From contig JAIBEK010000059.1 in assembly GCA_019459145.1 (NCBI GenBank), positions 1 to 64,000 of the forward strand: DNA of 64,000 nucleotides. Direction: 5' to 3'. This document shows positions 1-8,868 of this stretch, piece by piece. The notes under the pieces were generated by a model. The model saw only the letters and a list, made by a program, of their open reading frames with translations, searched no databases and was not told where the DNA came from. Position 1 is the stretch's first letter. Each line of letters begins with the position of its first letter. Position numbers and translations under genes: made by a program. The stretch is from Arenimonas sp. (GTDB taxonomy: Bacteria > Pseudomonadota > Alphaproteobacteria > Rhizobiales > Rhizobiaceae).

Positions 1-234
1 CCGGGCTATGTCGAATTCCACATGCTGAAGGGTCCGAAGGCGGAGGATCATTCGCTCTACGCCTCGCATGCCGTCTGGGAGAGCGAGGAACATTTCAAGG
101 CCTGGACCAGGTCCGAGCAGTTCCGCGCCGCCCATGCCCGCGCCGGCGAGTCCAAGGTGCAGTATCTGTCCGGCCCGCATTTCGAAGGCTTCGAGGTTAT
201 CATTCATGAGGATCGTGACGGCAAGCGGGGTTGA
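1..234 (+). CDS. Antibiotic biosynthesis monooxygenase (ABM) family protein, 5'-truncated
   Basis: The reading frame is open from base 1, so the gene starts upstream of the window; about 77 C-terminal residues are seen. Residues such as VWESEEHFKAWTRSEQFRAAH match the typical ABM dimeric alpha/beta-barrel half, a fold that includes haem-degrading and haem-binding monooxygenases. It is followed after 24 bases by hutX on the same strand, so a role in cytoplasmic haem handling is likely, but this is inferred from context. Which ABM subfamily it belongs to cannot be judged from the fragment. Confidence 0.75.
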   Translation, partial: PGYVEFHMLKGPKAEDHSLYASHAVWESEEHFKAWTRSEQFRAAHARAGESKVQYLSGPHFEGFEVIIHEDRDGKRG

Positions 235-258
235 CGAGGCGGCCTGAGAGGAGGGCGA

Positions 259-780
259 ATGGCTATGGCGACAGACAGCATCGAGCGGGCAGAGCGGGCT
301 CGGGCGGCACTCGCCGAGAAGCCCGACGGCGTCGTCGAGGCGATGGCCGCGCAAGCAAACGTAACACCGGCGGAAATCCTGGCGGTCCTGCCGGCCGGGG
401 CGGTGGTGCTCGCCCCCGGCGAACGCTTCCTGACGATCTGGCAGGACATGCCCGGTTGGGGCGATGTCCTCCTGATCGTCCAAACCGACGATATCGTGCT
501 CGAAGTGGAGGGGGCGCTGCCCGAGGGGAGCGAAGGCCATGGATGGTTCAACATCCACGGCGACGGCCCGATCGGCGGGCATATCCGCAAGGACCGTTGC
601 GTTTCGATCGCCTTCGTCGACCGCGGCTTCCATGGCCGGCGCTCGTGCTCCGTCTGGTTCATCAACGCCGACGGGCGCGCCATGTTCAAGGTCTTCGTGC
701 GGCGCGACGAGGAAAGGGCGCTGCTTGCCGATCAGTTGCAACGCTTCGAGGCCTTGCGCGGGACGTTCGTCGAGGCCTGA
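259..780 (+). CDS. hutX: HutX/HuvX-family cytosolic haem carrier protein
   Basis: This 173-residue protein matches the HutX/HuvX family, which carries haem in the cytoplasm after uptake. Family marks are PGERF near residue 56, GWGDVLLIVQTDDIVLE at 67-83, NIHGDGPIGGHI at 98-109 and a conserved FHGRRSCSVWFINADGRAMF block at 124-143. The start has a strong Shine-Dalgarno (AGGAGGG at 249-255). The second ATG at 265 is also possible. It lies directly after an ABM-family gene, consistent with a haem-use operon cut by the window edge. No Fur or RirA site can be judged because the operon promoter is outside the window. Confidence 0.88.
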   Translation: MAMATDSIERAERARAALAEKPDGVVEAMAAQANVTPAEILAVLPAGAVVLAPGERFLTIWQDMPGWGDVLLIVQTDDIVLEVEGALPEGSEGHGWFNIHGDGPIGGHIRKDRCVSIAFVDRGFHGRRSCSVWFINADGRAMFKVFVRRDEERALLADQLQRFEALRGTFVEA

Positions 781-802
781 CGAGCCATGAGCGAGGCACA
801 GG

Positions 803-3373
803 ATGCCGGTGCAGCTGATTCCGGCGTTCTTTCTTTTGGCCAAAACAGTGACTATGGTCCGCGCAGAATCCACATCAGCGCAAGGACCGAACTTGTCCCG
901 CATCCACCGCCTTTTTCCCGTGGTTATTGCCATGGTACTCGCCCTCCAGCCGCTGGTGGGTGCCCCGGGCTTAACGCCGGCCGCCGCGCAGGGAAGCGCG
1001 CCGGCGAGCGACAAGATCGTCGAGCGCACCCTGGAACGGATTTCCGAGGCGGAGAAGCAGATCGAGACGCTGCAGTCGCAGGTCGAGGCGCACAATAGCG
1101 ACGATGCGGCGCTCGCCGACATCAAGATTAAGTCGGATGAGATCATCCGGCAATTGCTGAAGATCTCGGTCGAACTCCGGCCGCGCTTCAACGACGTCAA
1201 GGCGCGGCTGGCGCAGCTCGGCGAGAAGCCGGCCGAGGGCGAGCCGGAGGAGGCGCTCGCGGTCACCGAAGAGCGAATACGCCTGAATGCCACCCGTCTG
1301 GCGATCAACACGCTGACGGGGCGGGCGGAAGACCTGTCGATCCGCGCCTCCAACCTCTCGGACAGCATTACCGATCGCAGACGCGAATTGTTCACCGAGC
1401 GGTTGTTCGAGCATACCGAGATTTCCGGCGACGTGGTCGACGACGCGCTCAATGCGTTTTCGGCCGAGTTCAACGACTTCCAGCGCACCGTGAGCAGCTG
1501 GTTCTCCTTCATCTGGAAATACAAGCGGGTACCGCTCGGAACGGCGGTGACGCTGTCTCTCGCCATGGCGCTGGTGCTGCTCGCCGGGGAATACCGGCTG
1601 TTCGGCTCGCTCATCCGCCGCGATCCCGCGGAAAGCAAGCCTGCCTATATGAGCCGGTTCTCGGTGGCCTTCTGGTCGACGATCCTGCCGGCACTGGCGC
1701 TCGCGGCCTTTCTCGTCAGCAGCTTCTTCTTTCTCGATACCTTCAACGTGCTGCGGCCGGACATCGCGCCGATCGCGGCCGCATTGTTCGGCTTTGCCGG
1801 CCTCGTCTTCTTCGTCGCCATGCTGGCGCGGGCGGTTCTGGCACCAAAGGCGCCGAGCTGGCGGCTCGTCAGGCTGTCCGACAAAGGCGCGCGCGACCTG
1901 AATTTCGCCGTGCTGTCGATGGCGGTGGTCAATGGCTCGGATTACGTGCTCGGCGCGATCAGCGAAACCTTGAGCTCACCGGTCGTGCTCACCGTGATGA
2001 AGAGCTTTCTCTCCTCGGTCGTGGTCGGGCTCATCGTCTTCGTCGTCTCCTTCCTGCGCCCGATGGTGGGCGAAAGCGGCGATCCTTCCGAGCGTGGCCG
2101 GGCCTGGCCGAAGGCCGTCGCCTTACCGCTGCGCATCATCGGCATCGGCCTGATCCTGCTCAGCGCGATCGGCTATGTCGGACTGTCCCGCTTCCTCGCC
2201 ACGCAGATGGTGCTGACCGGCGCGGTCGTGGCCACGATGTATATTGGCATTCTCTCCGGCAAGGCGATTTCGGCGCCGAACCAGTTCGGCGAGACGAGGG
2301 TCGGCCGATACCTCCAGCAGCGCTTCGCCCTGAAACCGGTCGGCCTTGACCAGGCGGGCATCGTCGCCGGCCTGCTGATCTATGTGTTCGCGCTGTCGAT
2401 CGGCCTTCCCTTGATCCTGATCTCCTGGGGCTTCCAGCCGCGCGACCTGCAGATCTGGCTGGTCAACATTTTCACCGAGATCAATATCGGCTCGATCCGC
2501 ATCTCGATCTTCGGCATTCTCGGCGGGGTCCTGCTGTTCGCTCTCGGTCTGGTCGCCACGCGCTGGCTGCAGAAGTGGCTCGACGGCAATGTCATGGCGC
2601 GCTCGCAGGTCGATGCGGGCGTGCGCAATTCGATCAAGACGGGGGTCGGTTATCTGGGAACCGGTCTCGCCGGGCTGATCGGCATTTCGGCGGCGGGGAT
2701 CGACCTGTCGAGCCTGGCGCTGGTCGCCGGCGCGCTGTCGCTGGGGATCGGTTTCGGCCTGCAGAATATCGTGTCCAACTTCGTGTCCGGGCTCATTCTG
2801 CTCGCCGAACGGCCGTTCAAGGTCGGCGACTGGGTGGCGACCGGCACGACGGAGGGTTTCGTCCGTCGCATCTCGGTGCGCGCCACCGAAATCGAGACCT
2901 TCCAGCGCCAATCGATCATCGTGCCGAATTCGGAACTGATCAACGCGCCGGTCGGCAACTGGACACATCGCAACAAGCTGGGCCGCATCGAGATCCCGGT
3001 CAGCGTCTCCTATGACGCAGACCCGCGCAGGGTGATGGACCTGTTGATGGAGATCGCGCTGTCACATCCGGGGCTGTTGCGCAATCCCGAGCCGGTGGTG
3101 TTGTTCAACGGCTTCGGCGCTTCCTCGCTCGATTTCGAACTGCGCGGCTTCATCGGCGACGTGCTTGGCGGCCTGCCGATCAAGAACGAGATTCGCGTGA
3201 CCATCCTGGAGCGTTTTCGCGCGGAGAAGATACAGATGCCCTATCCGCATCAGGAGGTGCACCTGCATCTCGACGAGGAGGATCGGCGCATCTTCGCCGG
3301 TCGGGGGAAGGGGCGCCCAGGAGGCCCGGGCGATTTGCGCGAACCGCCGGATGATGACAAGATCCTGCCATGA
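803..3373 (+). CDS. DUF3772 / MscS-family mechanosensitive channel
   Basis: An 856-residue inner-membrane protein. Order: signal-like hydrophobic stretch ending AAAQG near residue 63; periplasmic coiled-coil/DUF3772 region to about 220; roughly ten transmembrane segments to about 660; then the MscS pore helix and beta domain, with LSLGIGFGLQNIVSNFVSG and the RPFKVGDWV and VPNSELIN motifs. Large periplasmic domains like this are found in the MscK/YbiO type of MscS homologues, which gate on membrane tension and act in osmoprotection. The start is uncertain: ATG 803 has a purine-rich GCGAGGCA upstream, while ATG 854 lies nearer the signal peptide. The C-terminal tail is Gly/Pro-rich and charged. 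It follows hutX by 22 bases. Confidence 0.88.
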   Translation: MPVQLIPAFFLLAKTVTMVRAESTSAQGPNLSRIHRLFPVVIAMVLALQPLVGAPGLTPAAAQGSAPASDKIVERTLERISEAEKQIETLQSQVEAHNSDDAALADIKIKSDEIIRQLLKISVELRPRFNDVKARLAQLGEKPAEGEPEEALAVTEERIRLNATRLAINTLTGRAEDLSIRASNLSDSITDRRRELFTERLFEHTEISGDVVDDALNAFSAEFNDFQRTVSSWFSFIWKYKRVPLGTAVTLSLAMALVLLAGEYRLFGSLIRRDPAESKPAYMSRFSVAFWSTILPALALAAFLVSSFFFLDTFNVLRPDIAPIAAALFGFAGLVFFVAMLARAVLAPKAPSWRLVRLSDKGARDLNFAVLSMAVVNGSDYVLGAISETLSSPVVLTVMKSFLSSVVVGLIVFVVSFLRPMVGESGDPSERGRAWPKAVALPLRIIGIGLILLSAIGYVGLSRFLATQMVLTGAVVATMYIGILSGKAISAPNQFGETRVGRYLQQRFALKPVGLDQAGIVAGLLIYVFALSIGLPLILISWGFQPRDLQIWLVNIFTEINIGSIRISIFGILGGVLLFALGLVATRWLQKWLDGNVMARSQVDAGVRNSIKTGVGYLGTGLAGLIGISAAGIDLSSLALVAGALSLGIGFGLQNIVSNFVSGLILLAERPFKVGDWVATGTTEGFVRRISVRATEIETFQRQSIIVPNSELINAPVGNWTHRNKLGRIEIPVSVSYDADPRRVMDLLMEIALSHPGLLRNPEPVVLFNGFGASSLDFELRGFIGDVLGGLPIKNEIRVTILERFRAEKIQMPYPHQEVHLHLDEEDRRIFAGRGKGRPGGPGDLREPPDDDKILP

Positions 3374-3491
3374 ACGGCATGTTCAGCCGGCGTTCAGGGG
3401 CGGCGGGCTAGAAGAGGGGCATGTCTGGTGCGATCAAAATGACCGCAAAACGGACAAAACGAGAGGACGGCGCCTCGGCGCCGGATGAGCG

Positions 3492-3755
3492 ATGAACAAG
3501 TTTCTGGCGGGCGTGGTGATTTTCTTCGGTGCGGCGAGCGGAGCCTGGGCGGCCTCGGTGACCAATGCCGGCACGGCGTCGGTCGTGCTGCAGGTGGTCG
3601 AAGACGGCAATCGGAGCGAGGTCGCGATCGATGCCGGTGCTTCGGAAACGATCTGCCCGTCGGGTTGTTTCGTGACCCTGCCGAACGGCGACCGCATCGG
3701 CCTCGAGGGTGGAGAGACGATCGAGATCAAGGACGGTTCGGCGACGGTCAATTAG
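3492..3755 (+). CDS. Small secreted protein, unknown function
   Basis: An 87-residue protein with an N-terminal signal peptide (MNKFLAGVVIFFGAASGAWA, predicted cut after AWA). The mature part is short, beta-rich looking, and contains two close cysteines (CPSGC near residue 54) that could form a disulphide in the periplasm. I do not recognise the family. It stands alone, followed by a terminator-like hairpin. The signal peptide and codon pattern make it a credible gene rather than a random frame. Confidence 0.65.
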   Translation: MNKFLAGVVIFFGAASGAWAASVTNAGTASVVLQVVEDGNRSEVAIDAGASETICPSGCFVTLPNGDRIGLEGGETIEIKDGSATVN

Positions 3756-3794
3756 TCCGCTCAGACGCATCGCATTGAAATTGCCAGAGTTGAC

Positions 3795-3816
3795 GCGCCC
3801 GGATTGTTCCGGGCGC
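3795..3816 (+). terminator. Terminator-like hairpin
   Basis: GCGCCCGGA pairs perfectly with TCCGGGCGC around a 4-base loop. The following bases are T/C-rich (TCCAGTTTCTC) but not a clean T run, so it is a fair but not strong intrinsic terminator for the small secreted protein gene. Confidence 0.5.
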
Positions 3817-3964
3817 TCCAGTTTCTCGCATCGACACAGCGCGCCGGATGACACGCGGCGCGCCCCTCCAAGCCGTTCAAGGTCAAAATGCCGCGGGCGA
3901 AACCCGTCGACGAACAGGCAAAGGTCAAAAAGGGGCAGAACTGGTCGCCCTTCCTTCAGGGCGA

Positions 3965-4004
3965 GTTAATCTCGGCATGCTTCGATCATGCGGGCTCGAT
4001 TAAC
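3965..4004. repeat. Inverted repeat in the leader of the receiver gene
   Basis: GTTAATC at 3965-3971 and GATTAAC at 3998-4004 are perfect reverse complements, with a nested imperfect GCATG/CATGC pairing between them. It sits 59-98 bases before the start at 4063 and could be an operator or an RNA leader stem. Confidence 0.4.
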
Positions 4005-4062
4005 GGTTCTGCAAGTCGCAACGTCTAATTTGCTTGCAGTTCTCTCAGGTTAAAGGCGTGTC

Positions 4063-4884
4063 ATGGCTTTTCTAGGCATATCCGGAATGCAGTATTCCGG
4101 TGAGACTTTTCCGGATGTTCGTATCATCGTTGCCGAGGATTCGAATGTCTTTACGTCCATGATCAGCACGCGCATGAAGGAGCTGTTCGGCATCGACGTC
4201 GAAATCTGCCGCACCTTCGAGGATCTTCAGGCGGCCAACGAGTTGTCGGACGAGGCCGTGACGCTGGCGATTTCCAATATCAATCTGCCCGGAGCGGAAA
4301 ACGGCGAAGCGCTCGAATATCTGATCGACCTGAACATCCCGGTGGTCGTCTTCACCGGTACCTTCCAGGAGCAGACCCGCGAGAAGCTGCTGTCCAAGGA
4401 CATCGTCGACTATATCCTCAAGGACAATATTTTCGCGGTCGAGATGCTGGCCGAGTCTGTCTATCGGTTCCTGACCAATCATCGCCATCACGTGCTGATC
4501 GTCGACGACAGCCCGACGGCGCGGGCGCTGCTGTCAAGCCGCCTCAAGCGCTATAATTTCCGCGTCAGCACCGCCGAAAGCGGCGCCAAGGCGCTCGAGA
4601 TCCTGAAAGCCAGTCCCGATATCGGCCTCGTGGTCACCGATTACAACATGCCGGACATCGACGGCTTCGAGCTGACCCGACGTATCCGCGGCGCGCGCGG
4701 AAGCCACGAGCTTCGGATCATCGGCGTGTCGTCCTCGACCAATCGGCTGCTGTCCGCCCGATTCCTCAAGGTCGGCGGCAACGACTTCATGCTGCGTCCG
4801 TTCATCGATGAAGAATTCTACTGCCGGGTGAACCAGAACCTCGACACGCTGGTGCAGATCCGGGCGGCGAACGCGCGCAAATAG
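4063..4884 (+). CDS. Tandem-receiver response regulator with degenerate first receiver
   Basis: 273 residues made of two CheY-like receiver domains (about 18-136 and 143-262) and no output domain. Receiver 2 has the acid pair D148/D149 and phospho-acceptor D193 in VTDYNMPDIDG. In receiver 1 the acceptor position is Asn72 (ISNINLPG), where the neighbouring paralogue has Asp, although T98 and K120 are kept; it is unlikely to be phosphorylated. The usual switch lysine of receiver 2 is Arg245 (MLRPF). It is a clear paralogue of the N-terminal part of the next gene, which adds a GGDEF domain, so the pair probably arose by duplication. It may act by pairing with that protein or by competing for phosphate; this is inference. 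Confidence 0.85.
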   Translation: MAFLGISGMQYSGETFPDVRIIVAEDSNVFTSMISTRMKELFGIDVEICRTFEDLQAANELSDEAVTLAISNINLPGAENGEALEYLIDLNIPVVVFTGTFQEQTREKLLSKDIVDYILKDNIFAVEMLAESVYRFLTNHRHHVLIVDDSPTARALLSSRLKRYNFRVSTAESGAKALEILKASPDIGLVVTDYNMPDIDGFELTRRIRGARGSHELRIIGVSSSTNRLLSARFLKVGGNDFMLRPFIDEEFYCRVNQNLDTLVQIRAANARK

Positions 4885-4923
4885 CGCGGTCGTCGAAGAC
4901 TCGTCGAGGACACTTTAAGAAAT

Positions 4924-4952
4924 CCATTTCCGAGGCGATGCCTCGGAAATGG
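4924..4952. repeat. Perfect 13-bp palindrome with 3-base loop
   Basis: CCATTTCCGAGGC (4924-4936) and GCCTCGGAAATGG (4940-4952) are exact reverse complements around GAT. It lies between the two receiver genes, 40 bases after the first stop. There is no T run after it on the + strand, so it is not a standard intrinsic terminator; it may be an RNA-processing or attenuation stem, or a protein-binding site. Confidence 0.85.
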
Positions 4953-5010
4953 ACGCATGCCTGTAGATACCGATTGTTGCAGAACGACTGATTTTCAAAG
5001 GCGATTTAAG

Positions 5011-6345
5011 ATGTCAATGCCGAGCGAACTGTCCGCAGGGTCCCTGGCTGCAGCGCGCAAGCGTGCGCATGTGCTGGTCATCGAGGATTCCCGTACCTTT
5101 TCATCCTTGCTGTGCCATCGCTTCGAAACCGAGCATGGCTACATGGTGACCCATTGTGCGTCGACCAAGGCACTGCGGGATGCGGCGGGCCGCACGGACC
5201 TGCCGTTCGATGCCGCCGTCGTCGATCTCAACCTGCCGGATTCGCCCGACGGCCAGATTCTCGACGAGGTGGTCGCCATGGGCGTCCCCGCGGTCGTCTT
5301 CACTGCCGATTTCAACCGCCATATGCGTGAACGCCTGGTCGAGCGCGGGGTCGCCGACTATGTCATCAAGAACAACGAGCGGGCCGTCGACATGGTCATC
5401 TCGGCAGTTTCGCGCATCCTCGACAATCGCCACGTCAGGGTTCTGGTGGTCGATGACGTGGCATCGGCACGCAAGATGCTGGTCGATCTGCTCAATGTCC
5501 AGCAGTTCCAGGTGTTCGAGGCGACCACCGGCAGCGAGGCGCTCGACATGCTGGTGCGCCATCCCGGCATCGACATGGTCATCACCGACTACAACATGCC
5601 GGACATGGACGGCTACGAACTGACCCGGCGCATCCGCCGCGAGCATGGTTCCGATCGGTTGCGGATCATCGGCATTTCCTCTTCGGCCGATCGGCTGTTG
5701 TCGGCAAGCTTCCTCAAGGCCGGGGCCAACGACTTCGTTTATCGCCCCTTCGTGGTCGAGGAACTGCAGTGCCGGATCGGCCACAACATCGAGACCCTGT
5801 CGCAGATTCGTCAGCTGAGGCTCGCCGCCTTCAGCGACTATCTGACCGGCTTGCGCAACCGACGCCATTTCTTCGACGAGGGCCCCGCCCGGGTCGCGAC
5901 CTGTCTCGAGCGCGACGAGGCGTGCAGCATGGCGATGCTCGACATCGACCATTTCAAGCAGCTCAACGACAGCTACGGCCACGAAGTCGGGGACCGTGTT
6001 CTGAAGGCGGTGGCCGCTCGCCTGTCCGACCTCGTCGACAACACCGACCACCTTCTGGCGCGGCTGGGCGGCGAGGAGTTCGGCATATTGCTGTCGGGCA
6101 TGGACACCGAGGCGGCGAGCGAGTTTTGCGAGATCGTGCGCTCCAGCGTGGCCGAATTGCGCGTGGCGCATGCCGATACCGACATTTCAGTCACCGCATC
6201 GATCGGGGTTGCGGAGGTGGCGGGGCTGGAGAATTTCAGCAATTACCTCAACGCGGCCGACCAGTTCCTCTATCTGGCCAAGCGCTACGGCCGCAACCGG
6301 GTCTATTCCGACAATACGCTGTTGAAGATGGCGATCGGCCACTGA
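5011..6345 (+). CDS. PleD-like diguanylate cyclase (REC-REC-GGDEF)
   Basis: 444 residues from the preferred start: receiver 1 (about 19-137, D72 in VVDLNLPD), receiver 2 (about 143-261, D193 in ITDYNMPDMDG) and a GGDEF domain from about 275 with active-site GGEEF at 353-357. The domain order is that of PleD, which makes c-di-GMP from two GTP when phosphorylated receivers dimerise. The place of the inhibitory RxxD site, five residues before GGEEF, reads NTDH, so product feedback may be absent. Receiver 2 has Arg in place of the switch Lys (YRPF). I chose ATG 5011 because AAAGG lies about 9 bases upstream; ATG 4957 lacks a ribosome site. It is not next to divK, so I do not assign pleD. Confidence 0.88.
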   Translation: MSMPSELSAGSLAAARKRAHVLVIEDSRTFSSLLCHRFETEHGYMVTHCASTKALRDAAGRTDLPFDAAVVDLNLPDSPDGQILDEVVAMGVPAVVFTADFNRHMRERLVERGVADYVIKNNERAVDMVISAVSRILDNRHVRVLVVDDVASARKMLVDLLNVQQFQVFEATTGSEALDMLVRHPGIDMVITDYNMPDMDGYELTRRIRREHGSDRLRIIGISSSADRLLSASFLKAGANDFVYRPFVVEELQCRIGHNIETLSQIRQLRLAAFSDYLTGLRNRRHFFDEGPARVATCLERDEACSMAMLDIDHFKQLNDSYGHEVGDRVLKAVAARLSDLVDNTDHLLARLGGEEFGILLSGMDTEAASEFCEIVRSSVAELRVAHADTDISVTASIGVAEVAGLENFSNYLNAADQFLYLAKRYGRNRVYSDNTLLKMAIGH

Positions 6346-6466
6346 CGGCTGCTGCACGCGCGGCCTGCCGGCGGGCATGCCAGATGACCGCTGTCGCGTG
6401 CTGGTAAAAGCCGATCCGCTTCCTATATTGGCCTGACGTTCCTCATTCCACACGGAGTCTCCGGCC

Positions 6467-7393
6467 ATGGCCCCGATCATTTCCGTGCGTTCCCTGTCCA
6501 AGACGTATGCCAACGGGTTCAAGGCGCTCGACGACGTCTCGCTTGATATCGAGGAGGGCGAGATTCTCGCCTTGCTCGGTCCGAATGGCGCGGGCAAGAC
6601 GACGCTCATTTCCATCATCTGCGGTATCGCCAATCCGAGCGAGGGTTCGGTGACCGTCGACGGCTTCGACGTGGTCCGCGACTTTCGCAAAACCCGCGGC
6701 CAGATCGGTCTTGTGCCGCAGGAGCTGACGACGGACATGTTCGAAACCGTCGTCAACACGGTCAGCTTCTCGCGCGGCCTGAACGGCAAGAAGCCGGCGC
6801 CCGAGCATATCGACAACCTGCTGCGCGAACTGACGCTGTTCGAGAAGCGCGACAATGCGCTGCGCGAGCTTTCCGGCGGCATGAAGCGTCGCGTCCTGAT
6901 CGCCAAGGCGTTGTCGCACGAACCGCCCATCCTGTTTCTCGACGAGCCGACTGCGGGCGTTGACGTCAGCCTACGCAAGGACATGTGGCAACTGGTGAAG
7001 CGTCTGCGGGAAGGCGGCGTGACCATCATCCTGACCACCCACTATATCGAGGAGGCGCAGGAGATCGCCGACCGGATCGGCATTATCGACCGGGGTCGGC
7101 TGATGCTGGTCGAGGACAAGGACACTTTAATGCGCAAGCTCGGCGGCAAGCAGCTGAGCATCGAGCTGCGCGAACCGATCGGCGAAATTCCGAAGGCGCT
7201 TGCCGCCTGGAACCTCCAATTGGCGGAAGGCGGCGGGCAGCTGATCTACCAGTATGACGAGGAAAGCAATCATGGCGGGATCGCCGGGCTTTTGGCAGCC
7301 GTCGAGGCGGCGGGGATCGGCTTTGCCGACATTTCCACCCGGCAGACCTCGCTCGAGGACATTTTCGTATCGCTGATCGGAGAAGGCAGATGA
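6467..7393 (+). CDS. ABC transporter ATP-binding protein (YadG-like)
   Basis: 308 residues with Walker [10 protein letters not shown] (38-46), signature LSGGMK (135-140) and Walker B LFLDEP (156-161), plus the His switch in LTTHYIEEA. The C-terminal extension of about 80 residues is typical of drug/polysaccharide-type exporter ATPases of the YadG/DrrA group. It overlaps the permease gene by 4 bases (ATGA), so the two are translationally coupled and form a YadGH-like exporter. Substrate unknown. Confidence 0.9.
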   Translation: MAPIISVRSLSKTYANGFKALDDVSLDIEEGEILALLGPNGAGKTTLISIICGIANPSEGSVTVDGFDVVRDFRKTRGQIGLVPQELTTDMFETVVNTVSFSRGLNGKKPAPEHIDNLLRELTLFEKRDNALRELSGGMKRRVLIAKALSHEPPILFLDEPTAGVDVSLRKDMWQLVKRLREGGVTIILTTHYIEEAQEIADRIGIIDRGRLMLVEDKDTLMRKLGGKQLSIELREPIGEIPKALAAWNLQLAEGGGQLIYQYDEESNHGGIAGLLAAVEAAGIGFADISTRQTSLEDIFVSLIGEGR

Positions 7394-8151
7394 ATTTCGA
7401 GGCGATCAAGGCGATCTACTACTACGAGATGGCACGCACACGGCGCACCCTGCTTCAAAGCGTGGTGTCGCCGGTGATCACCACGGCGCTCTATTTCATC
7501 GTCTTCGGCGCTGCGGTCGGCTCGCGCATGGAGGCGGTGGACGGCGTCGGCTATGGCGGCTTCATCACGCCGGGACTGATCATGCTGACGTTGATCACCC
7601 AGTGCGTGTCGAACGGCTCGAGCGGCATCTATTTTCCGAAGTTCACCGGCACGATCTACGAAATCCTCTCGGCACCGATCGCCATGAGCGAAATCCTGAT
7701 CGGTTATGTCGGCGCGGCGGCGACCAAGGGCATGATCATCGGCCTGATCATCCTGGCGACAGCGGCGTTCTTCGTCGACCTGCGCATCGACCACCCCGTC
7801 CTGATGATCCTGTTCATGCTGCTGACGTCAATCGCCTTCAGCCTGGCCGGCTTCATCATCGGCATCTGGGCCAAGAATTTTGAGCAATTGAGCATGGTGC
7901 CGATGCTGGTCGTGCCGCCGCTCACCTTTCTCGGCGGCACCTTCTACTCGATCGATGTCCTGCCGCCATTCTGGCAGACGGTCAGCCATTTCAATCCGGT
8001 GCTTTATCTGGTGAGCGGCTTCCGCTGGAGCTTCTTCGAGGTGTCGGACGTTCATCCGCTGGTCAGCCTTGCGATGATCGGCCTGTTCCTCGCCGCCTGT
8101 CTCGGCTTTCTCGCCTGGGTGTTCCGCACCGGCTACAAGCTGCGCGCCTGA
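7390..8151 (+). CDS. ABC-2 type permease (YadH-like)
   Basis: 253 residues with about six transmembrane segments and the ABC-2 family stretch [21 protein letters not shown] near residues 176-196. It is the membrane partner of the ATPase encoded immediately upstream, sharing the ATGA overlap. ABC-2 exporters move drugs, lipids or glycans outward; nothing here shows which. Confidence 0.9.
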   Translation: MNFEAIKAIYYYEMARTRRTLLQSVVSPVITTALYFIVFGAAVGSRMEAVDGVGYGGFITPGLIMLTLITQCVSNGSSGIYFPKFTGTIYEILSAPIAMSEILIGYVGAAATKGMIIGLIILATAAFFVDLRIDHPVLMILFMLLTSIAFSLAGFIIGIWAKNFEQLSMVPMLVVPPLTFLGGTFYSIDVLPPFWQTVSHFNPVLYLVSGFRWSFFEVSDVHPLVSLAMIGLFLAACLGFLAWVFRTGYKLRA

Positions 8152-8169
8152 ACTCGAGTCTCGATCTGG

Positions 8170-8868
8170 TCAGTCGCGCAGGCGCAGTTCGTCGCTCTGC
8201 ATCTGCAGCGAGCCGAGCGTCGACAGGAAACTCATGCCGAGCAGGCTCTGGTCAAGCCGCCCGTCCTCGATCACCACGCCCTGAATGTCTCCACGCAGAA
8301 TGGGGCCAAGGGCGACCTGCCTGAGGCGGGTCGGCGCCGCCATGGCCCGGCCGTTGGCTGTCATGATCGTCTGGGTAAAGGCAAGCTCAGCCGGGTTGAT
8401 GCCGATCCGGATGGCATCCTTGTAGCTCAAGGCCACGGAACTTGCGCCGGTATCGATCAGGACCGACACGGGCACGCCATTGATGGCGACGGAGGTCTCG
8501 AAATGTCCGCCGAGCGATTTGTGCAATATGACCTCGGCGGTTCCCTCGCTGGTCGTGACGACGACGGCGCGACCGGGAACGAGGCCGGCGAGAAGCCGGT
8601 CACCCACCGCCTGCAACTCCATGCGGTAGAGATAGCCGGTGACCAGGGCCAGCCCGATCAGCAGCCAGATGGCCAACTGTCGGGCGCTTTGGCCGAGCGA
8701 ACGGCGGGAGGCGACGAGCCCGACCGACAGCAGCGCGGCGATCGGCAGCAGCCGGACGACATGGCCGAAATCCTCGTTGGCCATGCCGAAGCTCCGGCCG
8801 CTGTCGTGGTTGACGAAGAGCACGGCGAGGCCGAAGCCGAGAATGGCGAGAGCGAGAATCAGCCGCAT
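8170..8868 (-). CDS. TIGR02281-family clan AA aspartic protease
   Basis: 232 residues: three N-terminal hydrophobic segments (about 1-90) anchoring it in the inner membrane, then a retropepsin-like domain facing the periplasm. The single catalytic motif is LIDTGASSVALS near residue 136, the DTGA form of clan AA proteases, which dimerise to build the active site. It overlaps the upstream DUF1289 gene by one base (TGATG), so both are probably co-translated. Natural substrate unknown. Confidence 0.87.
   Translation of the reverse strand: MRLILALAILGFGLAVLFVNHDSGRSFGMANEDFGHVVRLLPIAALLSVGLVASRRSLGQSARQLAIWLLIGLALVTGYLYRMELQAVGDRLLAGLVPGRAVVVTTSEGTAEVILHKSLGGHFETSVAINGVPVSVLIDTGASSVALSYKDAIRIGINPAELAFTQTIMTANGRAMAAPTRLRQVALGPILRGDIQGVVIEDGRLDQSLLGMSFLSTLGSLQMQSDELRLRD

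Larger units (their letters stand above)
3756..4062. other. 307-base intergenic region
   Basis: No convincing gene. It holds a hairpin at 3795-3816 just after the small secreted protein gene and a longer inverted repeat (GTTAATC ... GATTAAC, 3965-4004) about 60 bases before the receiver-protein start. The short frames here look random. Confidence 0.6.

Noticed and set aside
3709..3969. 86-codon frame in the intergenic region
   Set aside because: Overlaps the end of the small secreted protein gene and is Arg/Ser-rich random-like sequence with no ribosome site.
5101..6171. 356-codon minus-strand frame over the PleD-like gene
   Set aside because: Antisense shadow; the + strand has clear receiver and GGDEF motifs.
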